DNA of 5,535 nt. Origin: Candidatus Parcubacteria bacterium (GTDB lineage: Bacteria; Patescibacteriota; Minisyncoccia; Phycocordibacterales; Phycocordibacteraceae). The notes beneath the pieces were generated by a model. The model ran no database searches, was not told the DNA's origin, and worked only from the letters and a program-made list of their open reading frames with translations. The position numbers and the translations under genes are program-made. Below, one piece after another: positions 4,782 to 5,535 of this stretch. The first letter of the stretch is position 1. Every line of letters starts with the position of its first letter. The stretch lies in assembly GCA_027459545.1 (NCBI GenBank), contig DAIDID010000035.1, positions 1 through 5,535 on the forward strand. The letters run 5' to 3'.

Positions 4782-5138
4782 ATGAAAGACATACCAGTTA
4801 GCACGTTCAGAGAAGTTATCAACGCTGAACAAAATAATCCCTCCGTTGATTTTATAAATGTATGCACAGCTGCAGAGTATAAAGAAAAGCACATTCAAGG
4901 TGTGCGAAGTGTACCTTTAACAGAAATAGAAAAACATGTTTCTGAATTTTCTAATAAACAAACGATCTATGTTCACTGCCGTTCTGGTCGCCGAAGTGCA
5001 CAAGCTATTGAGAAACTTTTCGCACTTGGAATTAAGGCAGAACTTGTGAACGTTAGAGGAGGATTGATTGCATGGGAAGAGGCGGGTTTTGAGACTAAGA
5101 AACACACCAACAGAATTCCAATTGCATCTGTCTATTAA
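4782..5138 (+). CDS. Single-domain rhodanese (sulfurtransferase)
   Basis: Rhodaneses carry sulfane sulfur as a persulfide on an active-site cysteine and pass it to thiols or cyanide. The 118-residue cytoplasmic protein is one rhodanese domain: INVCTAAEYKEKHIQGVRSVPL (25-46) is the first signature, and the active-site loop is HCRSGRRS (65-72) with catalytic C66. NVRGGLIAWEEAGF (90-103) is the usual C-terminal signature. The common D-V-R of the first signature is N-V-C here (26-28), adding a second cysteine. The tail after residue 105 ends NRIPIASVY, about where YgaP-type proteins continue with PI-x-x-RQV and two membrane helices. I see no continuation after the stop, so this form is soluble. 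It follows arsR by four bases and is surely co-transcribed with it. Confidence 0.93.
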   Translation: MKDIPVSTFREVINAEQNNPSVDFINVCTAAEYKEKHIQGVRSVPLTEIEKHVSEFSNKQTIYVHCRSGRRSAQAIEKLFALGIKAELVNVRGGLIAWEEAGFETKKHTNRIPIASVY

Positions 5139-5168
5139 AATAAAGCACTATATTATATAAAAGTCAAG

Positions 5169-5240
5169 TGACCCTACGGGGAATCGAACCCCGATTTGAT
5201 CCGTGAGAGGGATCTGTCCTAACCGTTAGACGATAGGGCC
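5169..5240 (-). tRNA. tRNA-Glu(CTC)
   Basis: Read on the minus strand, 72 nt fold into a full cloverleaf. The acceptor stem is GGCCCTA/TAGGGTC with one G-U pair. The D arm is GTCTAACGGTTAGGAC. The anticodon stem is GATCC/GGATC around loop CTCTCAC, giving anticodon CTC for GAG codons. The T arm is CGGGG-TTCGATT-CCCCG. The discriminator is A. CCA is not encoded: the bases after the discriminator are CTT, so it must be added by a nucleotidyltransferase. The gene lies between the convergent rhodanese gene and the codirectional murF end. No clear terminator is visible in the 30 bp AT-rich gap toward the rhodanese gene. Confidence 0.97.
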
Positions 5241-5248
5241 GTCTCTTG

Positions 5249-5277
5249 TTTATACCAAAAAAACCTATGCAATGCGA
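5249..5277 (-). promoter_or_regulatory. Candidate tRNA-Glu promoter, extended -10
   Basis: On the minus strand TATAAA (5254-5249) is preceded by TGG (5257-5255), an extended -10. TCGCAT (5277-5272) lies 17 bp upstream as a weak -35. The -10 ends 8 nt before the mature tRNA 5' end (5240), so the primary transcript would have almost no 5' leader. Confidence 0.5.
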
Positions 5278-5296
5278 CTTTCTCTTGCTAGCAAAG

Positions 5297-5535
5297 CTAC
5301 CTACGAAGCCATTCTTTGTCTTGACGCACGAGCTCTGAGACATCTTTAAACTCTGCAAGCAGCGGCCGCACTATACGTTCCATTCGAATTCCTTGTGAAC
5401 CTTTTAAAAGCACTATATCGCCTTCTTTTAAAATAGCTTCTAAATGCGTCACTGCTTCAATTGAAGTAGTGACGTGCTGGATTACTTTTTCTGACATACC
5501 ATCAGCTTTTGCAGTATCACTGATTCCCTTTGCAC
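5297..5535 (-). CDS. murF: MurF C-terminal end (UDP-MurNAc-tripeptide:D-Ala-D-Ala ligase), partial
   Basis: MurF adds D-Ala-D-Ala to the UDP-MurNAc-tripeptide in the last cytoplasmic step of peptidoglycan precursor synthesis. Only the last 78 codons are in the window; the frame stays open to the right edge, so an internal ATG at 5497 is not the start. The visible part is the end of the Mur ligase C-terminal domain: GISDTAKADGM, HVTTSIEAVTHLEAILKEGD, then the characteristic GDIVLLKGSQGIRMERIV (KGS-x-G-x-RME core), and a polar tail ending VRQDKEWLRR. The catalytic ATP-binding domain is outside, so MurF rather than another Mur ligase is judged from the KGS-RME segment and tail alone. The stop is TAG. 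The tRNA-Glu gene follows 56 bp downstream on the same strand. Confidence 0.85.
   Translation of the reverse strand, partial: AKGISDTAKADGMSEKVIQHVTTSIEAVTHLEAILKEGDIVLLKGSQGIRMERIVRPLLAEFKDVSELVRQDKEWLRR

Noticed and set aside
5139..5168. TTGACT and TATAAT on the minus strand between the tRNA and the rhodanese gene
   Set aside because: They are only 4 bp apart, too close for a promoter, and a promoter there would run antisense into the rhodanese gene with nothing to express.
5285..5300. TAGC-AAA-GCTA palindrome just after the murF stop
   Set aside because: The stem is only 4 bp with no T-run on either strand, too weak for an intrinsic terminator.
1..5535. Possible alternative genetic code (UGA as Gly), as in some Candidate Phyla Radiation lineages
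   Set aside because: A TGA ends the 3696 gene and no conserved gene reads through TGA, so the standard bacterial code fits.
1..5535. CRISPR arrays, insertion sequences, prophage or other mobile elements
   Set aside because: I found no spaced direct repeats, transposase motifs, target-site duplications or phage genes. The tRNA shows no duplicated 3' end that would mark an integration site.

Overview
The window looks like part of a chromosome from a small-genome bacterium of the Candidate Phyla Radiation (Patescibacteria, probably Parcubacteria-like). This is inferred from the moderately low G+C, the very tight packing, the single-copy housekeeping genes in an unusual order, and the divergent protein sequences. 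No marker in the window fixes the phylum. The standard code applies: TAA, TAG and TGA all end genes here, and no real gene reads through TGA.

Layout. Positions 2-847 (+) hold the C-terminal ATPase half of the replicative helicase DnaB, cut by the left edge. The recombination mediator recR (871-1473, +) follows. recR and the ribosomal protein L21 gene rplU (1504-1833, -) converge on one nearly perfect hairpin that forms the 3' ends of both genes and should stop transcription both ways. rmuC (1873-2925, -), a membrane-anchored putative nuclease-like protein, lies upstream of rplU. A divergent promoter region (2926-2997) separates rmuC from a four-gene + strand run: a small protein with a CGCG motif (2998-3225), a GatB/YqeY-type protein (3228-3689), a small coiled-coil protein (3696-3998) and a Trp/Tyr-rich conserved protein of unknown function (3976-4476). 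Next comes a two-gene unit, an ArsR-type repressor (4520-4777) and a single-domain rhodanese (4782-5138), preceded by a promoter and an overlapping inverted repeat. A tRNA-Glu(CTC) gene (5169-5240, -) and the C-terminal end of murF (5297-5535, -, cut by the right edge) close the window.

Functional themes. dnaB, recR and rmuC serve DNA replication and recombination; rplU, the tRNA and possibly YqeY serve translation; murF serves peptidoglycan synthesis. The most system-like part is the ArsR-rhodanese pair. The repressor carries the helix-turn-helix signature I associate with the YgaV/BigR/SqrR persulfide-sensing branch, and the rhodanese resembles the sulfurtransferase half of YgaP without its membrane tail. 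It may be a minimal reactive-sulfur response operon.

A window-wide pattern also stands out. Several promoter-like -10 boxes sit only 7-9 nt before the start codon (rplU, rmuC, the 2998 gene, arsR), and one lies 8 nt before the tRNA 5' end. No start codon has a convincing Shine-Dalgarno sequence, although good Shine-Dalgarno-like strings occur inside genes. This suggests leaderless, Shine-Dalgarno-independent expression.
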